A stretch of DNA of 64,000 nucleotides from Helicobacter vulpis (GCF_003660395.1 NZ_QXQT01000005.1:33266-97265); one strand, 5' to 3'. Numbered from the stretch's first letter, positions 55,909-64,000 are shown. Notes: generated from the letters alone by a model not told the origin. Translations and numbers: made by a program.

Positions 55909-57062
55909 GCCAATTTCAAATGTTTTTGTAATGTCAAGCATAGCGCATTTTTAGATTTGAAAATCTGCAACTTATCCTTAGGGTCTAAATACACACAGGG
56001 GGCGTTGTCAATAGAAATCAAACGCACAAGATGTAATTGATCTTGAATATCCTTAGCGTTATAGTTTTGGGCTTGAAAGAGTTGTAGGCAGGTTTGCTTA
56101 GATTGTGGGCTTAAGTATTTGGGGCTTAGGCACATGGTGGGGTGGGCTTTTAGCGTGTCTTTTAAAATCTTGGGGTTGTCATTTCTTAAGAGATCGTAAA
56201 AAGGGGCGTTGCGCTCTAGTGGGATTATCCGTGCTGTGTAGAGATCAAAGAGATGTTCGGGGTCTATGCGTTGGGCGTTTTGCTCTAAAAACTCGCTTAG
56301 TCCTTGATCATCCAACACAAGATCATTACGATCTTCATCCAAGCTACCGCCCAATCTTGTGTCCAAAACTGAGAGCGCCCAAAAACCCCAGTCTTGCATA
56401 GAAATTCCCATCAGTGTCTCTGCACGATCCATATCTTGGACTAAGCGTTTTCTAAAAGACTTATGGGGGACAATGTTTTTTAAATTTTTTTCATCAACTC
56501 TTGCCATATTGAAGTCTCCGATCTTTTGGATGCTCCCATAGAGTTGTTTTTGAGAAATTCCCTTGTGGAGTTGTTTAAGATAGGCGATCACATCTAGCCC
56601 CGCCTTGTGGGCGTTAATGAGAGGCGCATAAAGAAAGGCGATCACATCTAAAAAGATGTGGGCTGCGGCTTTTGGTTGGCAACTATAGCAATTGATGAGA
56701 GAATCGAGCACATCTAGGGCATGGAGCATTTCCATATCCCTAACATGGGCTAAGAAAAGCTCTTCTCTTTTGTTTTTGGGTTTAAACTCTTGAAGTAAGG
56801 GTATTTGCCTAGCTACAGCTTTGGCTAGGGGGATAGAGGCATCTGTGTATTGTGCTGTGATGTATGCTAAATCTCTTAGACTATAGGCTCTAGGATTATC
56901 AGGCTCTTTTGTCTGCGCATACTCTTTTTGTATGCGGTCTGCGGAGCGATCAAAGTAAGTTTTAAGTGCCTTAAACGCCTTGAAAAATTGGGCATTTTGG
57001 TTTGGGGGCTCTTTAGCCTGTAAATTTAACACCAAGAGAGCTAAGAGAAGTAGGCGGATCAT
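55731..57062 (-). CDS. Tandem paralogue 1: exported four-Cys-module protein (with odd C-terminal extension)
   Basis: 443 residues. The signal peptide is MIRLLLLALLVLNLQAKE. The body has the family motifs IPLLQEFKPK and YAPLINAHKAGLDVIAYL. The C-terminal module is C-x13-C-x30-C-x18-C, ending KLQIFKSKNALC. Relatives stop about 5-10 residues after the last Cys, but here the frame continues about 50 residues, antisense to the CopD-like gene, so the extension may be a read-through after loss of the stop. An extra CYSC pair lies at about 128-131. It is nearly the same protein as the gene at 60387. No known family. The ATG overlaps the preceding gene stop by 4 bp. Confidence 0.8.
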   Translation of the reverse strand: MIRLLLLALLVLNLQAKEPPNQNAQFFKAFKALKTYFDRSADRIQKEYAQTKEPDNPRAYSLRDLAYITAQYTDASIPLAKAVARQIPLLQEFKPKNKREELFLAHVRDMEMLHALDVLDSLINCYSCQPKAAAHIFLDVIAFLYAPLINAHKAGLDVIAYLKQLHKGISQKQLYGSIQKIGDFNMARVDEKNLKNIVPHKSFRKRLVQDMDRAETLMGISMQDWGFWALSVLDTRLGGSLDEDRNDLVLDDQGLSEFLEQNAQRIDPEHLFDLYTARIIPLERNAPFYDLLRNDNPKILKDTLKAHPTMCLSPKYLSPQSKQTCLQLFQAQNYNAKDIQDQLHLVRLISIDNAPCVYLDPKDKLQIFKSKNALCLTLQKHLKLAQINHIHLAQITIPTPKINTKGWMMGARGLDLLRNLQAKEKITSAKITQARATLQSNRR

Positions 57063-58288
57063 TTAAGCCCCTTTGTGAAGTGTTTTTGTAATACCAAGCA
57101 TAGGGCATTGTTAGATTTGAACGCTTGGAGTTGGTCCTTAGAGTTAAGATACACACAGGGGGCGTTGTCAATAGAGAGCAGGCGCAGGGAGTTTAGGTAT
57201 TTTTGTAAGGGTTTGGGGTTGTAGGTGTGTTGTTGAAAAATTTGCAGGCAAACCGCCTTAGCCTCTTGGTTTAAATACTGGGGTTGCAAGCAGGGGGTGG
57301 GGTTTTGGGGGAGAGTTAGTTGCATCGCTGTTGCCATGCTCTTCATGGCTTTTGCAAACTCATGGACCTCAGGGCCACCTACAAAAATTAAACCCCCGCC
57401 AGAAGGGTGTTGAATTTCGCGCACATTGCTAACAACACGCCAATAATTTTCCATGTTGCTGCTGTATTGATCTGCATAATCCCCCAAGAAGGCAAGGACA
57501 CGCGCATCGTAATAATTTGCCCATAATTGTAAATCTTGTTGCACATTAGCACCCATAGAACGGATAATCTGGGTTTGTAAAAAATTTTCGGGGTCAGAAT
57601 CTATATCAAAACTAAAGCCGTTATATCGGCTATTAATGAGAGCGTTGCACGCACCGATGTATTTAAAATCTTTAAAAAAATGGCGCATGGTCGGGGTCTT
57701 CGCGCCTTTAATCATGTCTAAAATATCTTCTTGAGTTCCCATGTGAAACAAATAATTATAAAGATTTGGCGCGTTAAGATTGGCTTGCAATGTCTGTAAA
57801 TAATCTGTGATGTCTAAACCCTGATGATACGCTTCAATCAAGGGGGTGTAGATCAGCTCGATGCCCTTTAAAAATTTTAAAGTTTTCTTTTTAGCATTAA
57901 AGGGTGCAACACGCTCTGGATGCTCTGGATCGTCTCTGCAATCATCAATATCAGGGATAGAGTCGCGCAAAAAGGCAGCGAGGTTAAATATCTCAAAAGC
58001 TTTAAGTGCCTTGATAACTTGGGCTTGTTTGGGGTCTTTGGGTGTGAGGGCTTGTAAAAGCGGGATATGATTGACAAAGGCTTGTAGGTGCTTGACAAGG
58101 GATGGTGCTCCCTTTTGCATGGCATTTGAATAGACCATGTCATTATCTACGCGATCGCAACGCTCTTTAAAAGCTTGGTAGTAGATTTTAACCATCAACG
58201 CGCGGGCTTGTTGCATTTCTTGGACCAAATTAGGGCTTACAGCCCATAGGGGGCTGATGAGTAGAAGGATGCCTAGTAAGCGAGTCAT
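57059..58288 (-). CDS. Tandem paralogue 2: exported four-Cys-module protein
   Basis: 409 residues. The signal peptide is MTRLLGILLLISPLWA. The body is clearly diverged from its neighbours but keeps IPLLQALTPK and YTPLIEAYHQGLDITDYL. The C-terminal module has C-x13-C-x30-C-x18-C, with CVYL and AFKSNNALC. Extra cysteines occur in the body (near 46, 115, 214). The ATG at 58288 shares a TGATG junction with the preceding stop; the TTG one codon upstream is less likely. Exported to the periplasm or beyond (signal peptide, inference). No enzymatic motif seen. Confidence 0.8.
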   Translation of the reverse strand: MTRLLGILLLISPLWAVSPNLVQEMQQARALMVKIYYQAFKERCDRVDNDMVYSNAMQKGAPSLVKHLQAFVNHIPLLQALTPKDPKQAQVIKALKAFEIFNLAAFLRDSIPDIDDCRDDPEHPERVAPFNAKKKTLKFLKGIELIYTPLIEAYHQGLDITDYLQTLQANLNAPNLYNYLFHMGTQEDILDMIKGAKTPTMRHFFKDFKYIGACNALINSRYNGFSFDIDSDPENFLQTQIIRSMGANVQQDLQLWANYYDARVLAFLGDYADQYSSNMENYWRVVSNVREIQHPSGGGLIFVGGPEVHEFAKAMKSMATAMQLTLPQNPTPCLQPQYLNQEAKAVCLQIFQQHTYNPKPLQKYLNSLRLLSIDNAPCVYLNSKDQLQAFKSNNALCLVLQKHFTKGLK

Positions 58289-59337
58289 CAAAATCCTTTA
58301 TTTAAGCGCTTTTGCAACGCCAAGCATAGCGCATTTTTAGATTTAAAAATTTGGATTTGTTGGGGTGGGTTATGGTATAAACAAGGGATGTGATCTAGGG
58401 TGATCAAGCGTTCTTCTTTGAGCTTTTTTTGCATGCGCAAGATTAGGGCTTTGCTAGGGTTTTGGTAACTCTTTAAGCAGAGGTTTAAGAATTGAGAATC
58501 CAAGTAAGAGGGATATAAACAGACTTCAGGGGTGCTTTTAATTTGGCTAGGCGCGCTCTTAAGCTGGGCAAGTGTCTCTAGGTAAGCCCCTCCTATTCTG
58601 GCTAAATGGATGCTTTGGAAGTAGTGATAATCTAAAAGCTGGTATAAGAGTGGGACTAGCTTGGGATTGCCTAGCGCTTGGGCAAAATCTACAATAAGTG
58701 TTGTAGGGCACTCATTGCCCAAGCCCATCAATCTATTTAAAATCCCATAAGCGCTAAGCCCCATGTCTAAATCTCTAAAGAGATGGGCGAGCGCGGGGCT
58801 TTTATGGGGGGTGTCATTATACACACCGACCTCTAGGCTATCTGTGTCTTGCCATATCTCATCCATGTTTAAACAATCTGGAGTCCAACACGCGTGCGTG
58901 TTGGTGTAGTGGTGGATAAAACCGATGTATGCAAAGGGGTTAATCCCATGTTGTTGGAGTTGCAAAAGGGGGGCATAGAAAAATGTATTGATTTGTGAAA
59001 AGTCTAAAGCAATTTGTTTAGTTGTTTTGCTAAATTGGGGTATTTTTGGATCATCTGGCATGGATTCTTGGATGAGCTCTAAGAGGGCAAGAGTGCTAAA
59101 GAGATGCATCGCTTCTAGCATGGCGTGTTCTTTGGGAGTGCTTGCCTTGAATTGTTTTAAAATGGGGATAGCAACACTTTGGGCTAGTTGGAGTATTTGT
59201 TGTCTTTGGGGGCTTAGGTTTATCAAAAAGGCGTGCAAAGAGGGAGGGCGCACACGCCCATACAAGGCTTGTATTTCTTGAATAGGATTTGCGAGCAGAG
59301 GCAGAAAGAGTAAGCCCATCCAAAGTAAAAGGGGCAT
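58288..59337 (-). CDS. Tandem paralogue 3: exported four-Cys-module protein
   Basis: 349 residues. The signal peptide is MPLLLWMGLLFLPLLANP. The body carries IPILKQFKAS and YAPLLQLQQHGINPFAYI. The C-terminal module has C-x13-C-x31-C-x18-C, ending IQIFKSKNALC. A second Cys pair, CWTPDC, lies near 150-155. It is one of the shortest members and among the most diverged in sequence. It starts 8 bp after the preceding gene, and its stop is joined to the next start (TGATG). Function unknown. Confidence 0.8.
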   Translation of the reverse strand: MPLLLWMGLLFLPLLANPIQEIQALYGRVRPPSLHAFLINLSPQRQQILQLAQSVAIPILKQFKASTPKEHAMLEAMHLFSTLALLELIQESMPDDPKIPQFSKTTKQIALDFSQINTFFYAPLLQLQQHGINPFAYIGFIHHYTNTHACWTPDCLNMDEIWQDTDSLEVGVYNDTPHKSPALAHLFRDLDMGLSAYGILNRLMGLGNECPTTLIVDFAQALGNPKLVPLLYQLLDYHYFQSIHLARIGGAYLETLAQLKSAPSQIKSTPEVCLYPSYLDSQFLNLCLKSYQNPSKALILRMQKKLKEERLITLDHIPCLYHNPPQQIQIFKSKNALCLALQKRLNKGF

Positions 59338-59345
59338 AGATTTCC

Positions 59346-60386
59346 TTAAAATTTCATCTTTTGCAGGGCTTGACAGATCGCGTTGTCAGATTTAAACACT
59401 TGGAGCTTATCCTGCAGATTTAAATACATACAAGGAGTATTCTCCACATTTAAAAGGCGTTGGGTTTTCAAGTAGCTTTTTAGGTTGTGATAGAGATTGG
59501 CTGGAGGCTTTTTAAGCGCATTAAGACAGGTTTGTTGGGACAAAGGGTTTAGGAGTGCGCCTAGCAAGCACACACTAGGTCTTTGCACAATGGCAGATAA
59601 TTTTAAGGGTTTTTGAGGTGTTTTTGGTCGATCCACATCAAAGACCTGATCGATATAAAAGCCCCAATCTTGAATATCGCTCCAAGATCGGGATAACTGG
59701 TAAGCTAGGACTTGCTTTAAAGAAGTGTCTAGCTTGGGATCGTGGGGGGCGTATTCTTGCAATCTATGGGGCACACTCCACAACTCTGAGCTGAGTGTGT
59801 AAGCCATGATTGTAGATTGGGACACTTTGATAGTCTGCTTACCTAAGTCCTTGAGTATATTGACTTTAAAGGCAAGCCCCATAACTAAATCATCTTGGGG
59901 TTTGGGCTTTTGGAGGGGTAAGTGTTGCCAATCCTCTAAAACATGCACGCCTTGTTCTTGCAACGCCACTAAGGGCCTATAGATTTCTAGCAGGGACAAA
60001 AACAAGGCTAGATTAGCTTGGGGGCTATTGAGGGCTTGGTATTTACCCGCCTTGTTTCTGGCTTTTGGCATAGAGCTATTAAGCAACTCTAAAAGCTGGG
60101 CTTGACTTAAAATCTTGAGGGTTTTATTAGGTTTCAAAGCCTTTAAAAGGGGCATTTCTTGGATGAAATTTTGGGCTAGAGCGCGGATTTCTTGGGCTTT
60201 TTGCTCTAAAGAGCTCTTCAAAGGCTCTTGCTCTAACCTCCGTGATCCGTGCCTAGAGCGCACATCGCTAGAGATGGCGTAGCGCTCCAACACCTTAGCT
60301 TGTAAAACTTCCATTTGTGAAAGCCATTTGGCAGGCGATGCGTGGATGAAGCCCACAAGCAATAAAGCCGCTAGCTTTAAATGCAT
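59346..60386 (-). CDS. Tandem paralogue 4: exported four-Cys-module protein, no other Cys
   Basis: 346 residues. The signal peptide is MHLKLAALLLVGFIHASPAK. The body has MPLLKALKPN and YRPLVALQEQGVHVLEDW but lacks most residues shared by members 1, 5 and 6. The C-terminal module has C-x13-C-x31-C-x18-C with KLQVFKSDNAIC and ends only six residues later. The four module cysteines are the only ones in the mature protein, which supports their being a self-contained disulfide unit. The ATG abuts the stop of the preceding gene directly. Confidence 0.8.
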   Translation of the reverse strand: MHLKLAALLLVGFIHASPAKWLSQMEVLQAKVLERYAISSDVRSRHGSRRLEQEPLKSSLEQKAQEIRALAQNFIQEMPLLKALKPNKTLKILSQAQLLELLNSSMPKARNKAGKYQALNSPQANLALFLSLLEIYRPLVALQEQGVHVLEDWQHLPLQKPKPQDDLVMGLAFKVNILKDLGKQTIKVSQSTIMAYTLSSELWSVPHRLQEYAPHDPKLDTSLKQVLAYQLSRSWSDIQDWGFYIDQVFDVDRPKTPQKPLKLSAIVQRPSVCLLGALLNPLSQQTCLNALKKPPANLYHNLKSYLKTQRLLNVENTPCMYLNLQDKLQVFKSDNAICQALQKMKF

Positions 60387-61553
60387 TTAAAAAGTCCTTT
60401 CTAAATGTTTTTGCAACGCCACACATAGCGCATTTTTAGATTTAAACGCTTGGAGCTTGTCCTTAGGGTCTAAATACACACAGGGGCTATCATCAATAGA
60501 GATCAAACGCACAAGGTGTAATTGATCTTGAATGTCTTTAGCGTTATAGCTTTGGGTTTTAAAGAGTTGCAAACAGGTTTGCTGGGATTTTGCGCTTAAG
60601 TATTTGGGGCTTAAACACATGGTGGGGTGGGCTTTTAGTGTGTCTTTTAAAATCTTGGGATTATCATTTCTTAAGCGGTCATAGAAAGGGGCGTTGCGCT
60701 CTAGAGGGATCACCCGTGCTGTGTAGAGATCAAAGAGATGTTCGGGGTCTATGCGCTGGGCGTTTTGATCTAAAAACTTGCTTAGCCCTCCTCGACAACT
60801 GGACACAAGATTATCGCGATCTTCATCCAAGTTACCGCCCAATCTTGTGTCCAAAACTGAGAGCGCCCAAAAATACCACTCTTGCCTAGAAATTCTTATC
60901 AGTCTCTCTGCATGATCCATATCTTGGACTAGGCGTTTTCTAAAAGGCTTGTGGGGGATCATGTGTTTTTCTCGTTTTTCATCAAGTCTTGCCATATTGA
61001 ACTCTTTGATCTTGTCAATGCTCCCATCAAGCTGTTTTTGAGAAAACTCCTTGTGGAGTTGTTGGAGATAGGCGATCACATCTAGCCCCGCCCTGTGGGC
61101 GTTAATGAGAGGCGCATAAAGAAAGGCGATCACATCTAAAAAGATGTGGGCTGTGGCTTTTTTTGGTTTGCAATTGTAGCAATTGATGAGAGAATCGAGC
61201 ACATTTAGGACATGGAGCATTTCCATATCCCTAACATGGACTAAGAAAAGCTCTTCTCTTTGGTTTTTGGGCTTAAACTCTTTAAACAAGGGTATTTGTG
61301 CTGCTACAGCTTTAGCTAGGGGGGTGGCGGCATCTGTGTAACACGATGTGATGGATGCCAAATCTCTTACATTATAGCCTACAATATTATCAGGCGTTCT
61401 TGTCTGCATATACTCTTTATGTATGCGATCTTGGGAGCGAACAAAGTAGGTTTTAAGCGCCTTAAACGCCTTGAAAAATTGGGCATTTTGGTTTGGGGGC
61501 TCTTTAGCTTGTAGAGTTACGACCAAGAGAGCTAAGAGAAGTAGGCGGATCAT
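60387..61553 (-). CDS. Tandem paralogue 5: exported four-Cys-module protein (near-copy of paralogue 1)
   Basis: 388 residues from the ATG at 61553 (4-bp overlap with the preceding stop; the longer frame from 61592 lies in that gene). The signal peptide MIRLLLLALLVVTLQAKE and nearly all of the body match paralogue 1, including EPPNQNAQFFKAFKALKTYF and the CYNC pair, so this is a recent duplication. The module has C-x13-C-x30-C-x18-C and the protein stops normally after QKHLERTF. Confidence 0.82.
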   Translation of the reverse strand: MIRLLLLALLVVTLQAKEPPNQNAQFFKAFKALKTYFVRSQDRIHKEYMQTRTPDNIVGYNVRDLASITSCYTDAATPLAKAVAAQIPLFKEFKPKNQREELFLVHVRDMEMLHVLNVLDSLINCYNCKPKKATAHIFLDVIAFLYAPLINAHRAGLDVIAYLQQLHKEFSQKQLDGSIDKIKEFNMARLDEKREKHMIPHKPFRKRLVQDMDHAERLIRISRQEWYFWALSVLDTRLGGNLDEDRDNLVSSCRGGLSKFLDQNAQRIDPEHLFDLYTARVIPLERNAPFYDRLRNDNPKILKDTLKAHPTMCLSPKYLSAKSQQTCLQLFKTQSYNAKDIQDQLHLVRLISIDDSPCVYLDPKDKLQAFKSKNALCVALQKHLERTF

Positions 61554-62740
61554 TGGGTGTCCTTTGTTAAATTTGTCTGCAAGGCGTGGCATAGGGGGTT
61601 GCTGGACTTAAAAGTTTGCAACTTGTTTTGCGAGTCTAAATACACGCATGGGCTCTCATCAATGGAGACAAGGCGCACAAGGCGTAATTGCTCTTGAATG
61701 TCTTTAGCGTTGTAGGTTTGGGCTTGAAAGAGTTGTTGGCAGGCTTGCTGTGATTGTGCGCTTAAATATTTGGGGCTTAGGCACATGGTGGGGTGGTCTT
61801 TTAAAATGGGGGCGGGGCTGTCTTTTAATTTGTCGTAAAAAAAGGCGTTGTTGTCTAATGGGAGCGCCCGTGCGGCGTAGAGATCAAAGAGGTATTCGGG
61901 GTCTATGCATGCGGTTTTTCTATACCAGAAGTCCCACAATGTCGCTTCTTCGCCTATCCAGTCTGTGGCAATCTCTCCATCACAAATTGTGTTCAAAACG
62001 AGCGCAGCCCAATAACCATAGTGTTTACGAAAGATTCTTGTGGGCATATCCGCATTATCCATATCTTCAACTAAGCGTTTTCTAAAAGGTTTATGGGGGA
62101 TAATGTTTTTTTCGTCTGCTTCATATGACCTTAATTTATCAAAATCCTCGATCTTTCTAAACACAGTATAATGGTTACTATAATCGCCTTTAGTCAAGAG
62201 ACGATGGATTTTTTGCAGATAGGCGATCACATCTAGCCCTAGCTTGTGGGCGTTGAAAAGCGGGGCATAAAGCCATGCGGTGGTGTGTAAAAATCTGTGG
62301 GTAAGAATTGCAATCTTTTTTGCGCTCGGAGTGTCTTTGACATATGCCGAGCCATCTATGATGTCCAGGGCATGGAGCATTGCCATATCCTTCACATGCT
62401 CTAAAAAAAGCTCTTCTCTTTGGTTTTTGGGTTTAAACTCTTTAAACAAGGGGACATGTTGCGCTAGGGCTTTGGCTAGAGGGATGGAGGCATTTGTGTA
62501 ATTTGCCATGGCCAAAGTCAGATCGGATTTATCAATATAGGAGTCCTTTGTGACATTGAGGCGTTTGTATATCTTGGTGTAGGATTTTTGCATGTAGCCA
62601 TAGAGCACCTTAAACGCCTTGAAAAATTCTTGGGTGTTTTTGAATTCTTGGAGCGTGCCTATTGGGATAAAGATGGTTACTACCTCTTCTTTAGCTTGTA
62701 AATTTGAGACCAAGAGAGCTAAGAGAAGTAAGCGGATCAT
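61550..62740 (-). CDS. Tandem paralogue 6: exported four-Cys-module protein
   Basis: 396 residues. The signal peptide MIRLLLLALLVSNLQAKE is almost identical to members 1 and 5. The N-terminal 60 residues differ (VVTIFIPIGTLQEFKN...), then VPLFKEFKPKNQREELF and YAPLFNAHKLGLDVIAYL follow. The module has C-x13-C-x30-C-x18-C with CVYL and TFKSSNPLC. The ATG overlaps the stop of the upstream remnant by 4 bp, showing that coupling persisted even though that gene decayed. Confidence 0.8.
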   Translation of the reverse strand: MIRLLLLALLVSNLQAKEEVVTIFIPIGTLQEFKNTQEFFKAFKVLYGYMQKSYTKIYKRLNVTKDSYIDKSDLTLAMANYTNASIPLAKALAQHVPLFKEFKPKNQREELFLEHVKDMAMLHALDIIDGSAYVKDTPSAKKIAILTHRFLHTTAWLYAPLFNAHKLGLDVIAYLQKIHRLLTKGDYSNHYTVFRKIEDFDKLRSYEADEKNIIPHKPFRKRLVEDMDNADMPTRIFRKHYGYWAALVLNTICDGEIATDWIGEEATLWDFWYRKTACIDPEYLFDLYAARALPLDNNAFFYDKLKDSPAPILKDHPTMCLSPKYLSAQSQQACQQLFQAQTYNAKDIQEQLRLVRLVSIDESPCVYLDSQNKLQTFKSSNPLCHALQTNLTKDTQ

Positions 62741-62943
62741 TTAAGCTCCTTTGTGAAGTGTGTTTGTAATGCCAAGCACAGCGCGTTATTAGAGAAGATG
62801 GTTTTTACTCTATCATGGAAGTCCAAATAGATACAGGGCGTATCAAGAGAGGGCAGGCACACGAGGTGCAGACGTTTCAAAAGGGCTTGGTTGGTAGAGA
62901 TTGGGGTCAAATATTGGGTACAAACACCCTGTGTTTGTACCAA
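62737..62943 (-). pseudogene. Remnant of a seventh four-Cys-module paralogue
   Basis: Only about 60 codons remain: VCTQYLTP corresponds to the first module Cys region, about 15 residues with the second Cys are missing, and the rest continues to CIYL, an 18-residue spacer, NNALC and LQTHFTKELK. No signal peptide or body is recognisable in 62944-63092 in any frame I could read. It lies at the head of the intact array. Confidence 0.78.
62917..62941. repeat. 11-bp perfect inverted repeat with 3-bp loop
   Basis: GGTACAAACAC and GTGTTTGTACC flank CCT, exactly at the 5' edge of the decayed paralogue. It can form a strong hairpin; there is no clear T run, so a terminator is not assured. It may mark the deletion junction. 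Confidence 0.8.
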
Positions 62944-63092
62944 TTAGAAATTAGCATGATGGTTTGTATGAGAAGTGTCAATAGAAAAACTCCAAATGGC
63001 GTTCTATGTGCAAGTTTGCTCTGAGCTGCACTTCTACCCCATATTTGTACGCAGGGCTTTGCGAATCTGTACCCCATTTCCCCTAGCATGCG

Positions 63093-64000
63093 CTATGGCT
63101 TGTCTAAAACATAATCCCCACTCTTGACACACACAATACGAGTGTTATGGATACTAGGGAGCACGCGCTTGCCCTTCAGCAATTCCTCTACTTCGTATTG
63201 GCTGCAAGTACCTTGATTAGGGCGCACTACGGCTTCCACCCACGCTTTGTATTCCGGGCTGCTCTTAACTTGATCGTCTAAATATTTTCCCTCATAAACC
63301 TCTACAAATTGCATAAAATCCGCATCCAAATTGAGTTCATTTTTTTGTACATGGGTGGTGCGTTCGGCTTTATTCTCTGTGAGCTCGCGCACGTAGTGCG
63401 TGGGTGTGGACGCGCCCACTTGGGGTGGGCGTTCGTAAGTTTGGGTGGTTTTGATGGTGGTGGTGGAGTAGGTACTGCTCCACTCTTGGGTGGTGTTGGG
63501 ATCGATACGCAGACACTGGCGCGTTTTGGCTCTGTAGCACAGACGTTGGGAATAATTGGCCTTAGACAAACTAAAGGTGTGGGTGGTTTGCGTGGGACCT
63601 AGAGTCTCTACTTTGTCGGGCAATTGGGTATAAGCTAGAGTGATCTGACCAGTTTTACCATGGCTAGGATCGCTTTGCAAATTGCATGGGGTCAAATCCA
63701 AATACTGCCCGCTGGCTTTATCTAGGCTCCGCATAATGGTTGGGCGTGTGGCTTCTAGCTTGGCATCGTCGTAGCTCCAAGTCCCGCAGGCAAATTCTTG
63801 CAAATCACCCATGCCCACATTAGCAAGGGGTGCCTCTTGGGGTAGGGGGGATGTGGAGGGAACATTTTGGGCTTGAGGTTTAGGGGTTGTTTCCTGTTTG
63901 ACTTGGGGGTCTAGAGGGGCGGGGGTTTGGGCTATGCCCTTGGGAGGGGTGGTTTCTATAGATGCGCTTTCTTGAAGGGGATCTTGCTTAGGGGTGGTAG
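63093..64000 (-). CDS. Unidentified Cys-containing protein, N-terminus beyond window edge
   Basis: The frame runs from the stop at 63093 to the right edge without a stop, giving over 300 residues; the GTG at 63818 is internal. The visible N-terminal part (about 60 residues) is Pro/Thr/Gln-rich and low in complexity (KQETTPKPQAQNVPSTSPL). Then come ACGTWSYDDAKLEATRPT, LDLTPCNLQSD, LCYRAKTRQCLRID, a Thr-rich stretch, and GTCSQYEVEELL and IVCVKSGDY. Paired cysteines suggest an exported protein. I do not recognise the family. It is on the same strand as the tandem array and about 150 bp upstream of the remnant, so may be its operon head. Confidence 0.7.
   Translation of the reverse strand, partial: TTPKQDPLQESASIETTPPKGIAQTPAPLDPQVKQETTPKPQAQNVPSTSPLPQEAPLANVGMGDLQEFACGTWSYDDAKLEATRPTIMRSLDKASGQYLDLTPCNLQSDPSHGKTGQITLAYTQLPDKVETLGPTQTTHTFSLSKANYSQRLCYRAKTRQCLRIDPNTTQEWSSTYSTTTIKTTQTYERPPQVGASTPTHYVRELTENKAERTTHVQKNELNLDADFMQFVEVYEGKYLDDQVKSSPEYKAWVEAVVRPNQGTCSQYEVEELLKGKRVLPSIHNTRIVCVKSGDYVLDKP

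Noticed and set aside
62907..63089. 60-codon minus frame upstream of the paralogue remnant
   Set aside because: No similarity to the array family or ribosome site; it lies in degenerate sequence between the remnant and the next gene.
1..64000. CRISPR arrays, IS elements, rRNA and tRNA genes
   Set aside because: I saw no evenly spaced repeats, transposase-like frames, rRNA stretches or tRNA-like cloverleafs. A covariance-model scan was not possible, so a missed tRNA cannot be fully excluded.

Overview
The window is chromosomal DNA of a gastric, non-pylori Helicobacter (H. felis / H. bizzozeronii / H. heilmannii type). This rests on gene content and order: blocks match the order I recall from H. 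pylori (mla-type lipid transport HP1463-1466; pit-hemolysin-TolC/HlyD/ABC-2 HP1486-1491; flgP-like/lipoprotein/fadL HP0837-0839; ispH-aroA-pheT-pheS HP0400-0403; DHH-flhA-rpsO-waaL HP1039-1042; fliK-flgD-flgE2 HP0906-0908; aguA-hypF-hypE HP0047-0049). An HsrA/HP1043-type regulator and PseC also fit. The blocks are joined differently from H. pylori, and species cannot be fixed from sequence alone. Coding density is very high: ATGA, TAATG and TGATG overlaps are common, and several convergent pairs share or abut stop codons. No rRNA, tRNA, IS element or CRISPR array was recognised. No gene-free stretch exceeds about 220 bp.

Layout. 1-4102 (-): an Mla-type phospholipid transport operon (mlaE, mlaF, a frameshifted mlaD, an auxiliary lipoprotein) followed by a truncated Sel1-repeat gene. 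4162-4824 (+): a small outer-membrane protein. 4821-13452 (-): a run pit, CorC/HlyC-like, TolC-like, HlyD-like, two ABC-2 permeases with no ATPase, then azlC-azlD. 13529-19476 (+): a degenerate nucleoside-phosphorylase-like protein, a 45-residue Asn/Ser/Gln/Cys peptide, an NhaC-type antiporter, a FlgP-like LPP20 lipoprotein with a second lipoprotein, a FadL/OmpP1 porin carrying an intragenic G10 tract, and an isochorismatase-like hydrolase. 19478-30056 (-): pseC; ispH-aroA-pheT-pheS; a lipoprotein; DHH phosphoesterase-flhA.

30169-39463 (+): rpsO, O-antigen ligase, then fliK-flgD-flgE2, with a GG-N10-GC sigma-54-type promoter before fliK. Directly behind flgE2 is a DUF262/DUF1524 (GmrSD-like) putative nuclease, followed by the tail of a lost paralogue, then a GlpT-family transporter. 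39563-43610: hsrA (+) against yedF-like, dapE and a frameshifted mnmG (-). 43657-46346 (-): a methyl-accepting chemotaxis protein with a periplasmic CxxCH haem motif, and tsaD. tsaD and aguA diverge from a 17-bp perfect inverted repeat, and aguA runs into hypF-hypE. 50589-55908: a second chemoreceptor, a YajR-like MFS transporter, a small membrane protein, sppA and a CopD-like membrane protein.

55731-62943 (-) is the most novel part: six intact genes plus one remnant in tandem, nearly all start/stop coupled. They encode exported proteins that diverge in the body but share a C-terminal four-cysteine module, C-x13-C-x30/31-C-x18-C ending in an FKS-x-N-x-(L/I)-C motif. I know of no described family with this signature. 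Upstream on the same strand is an unidentified Cys-containing protein with a Pro/Thr/Gln-rich N-terminal part, cut by the window's right edge.
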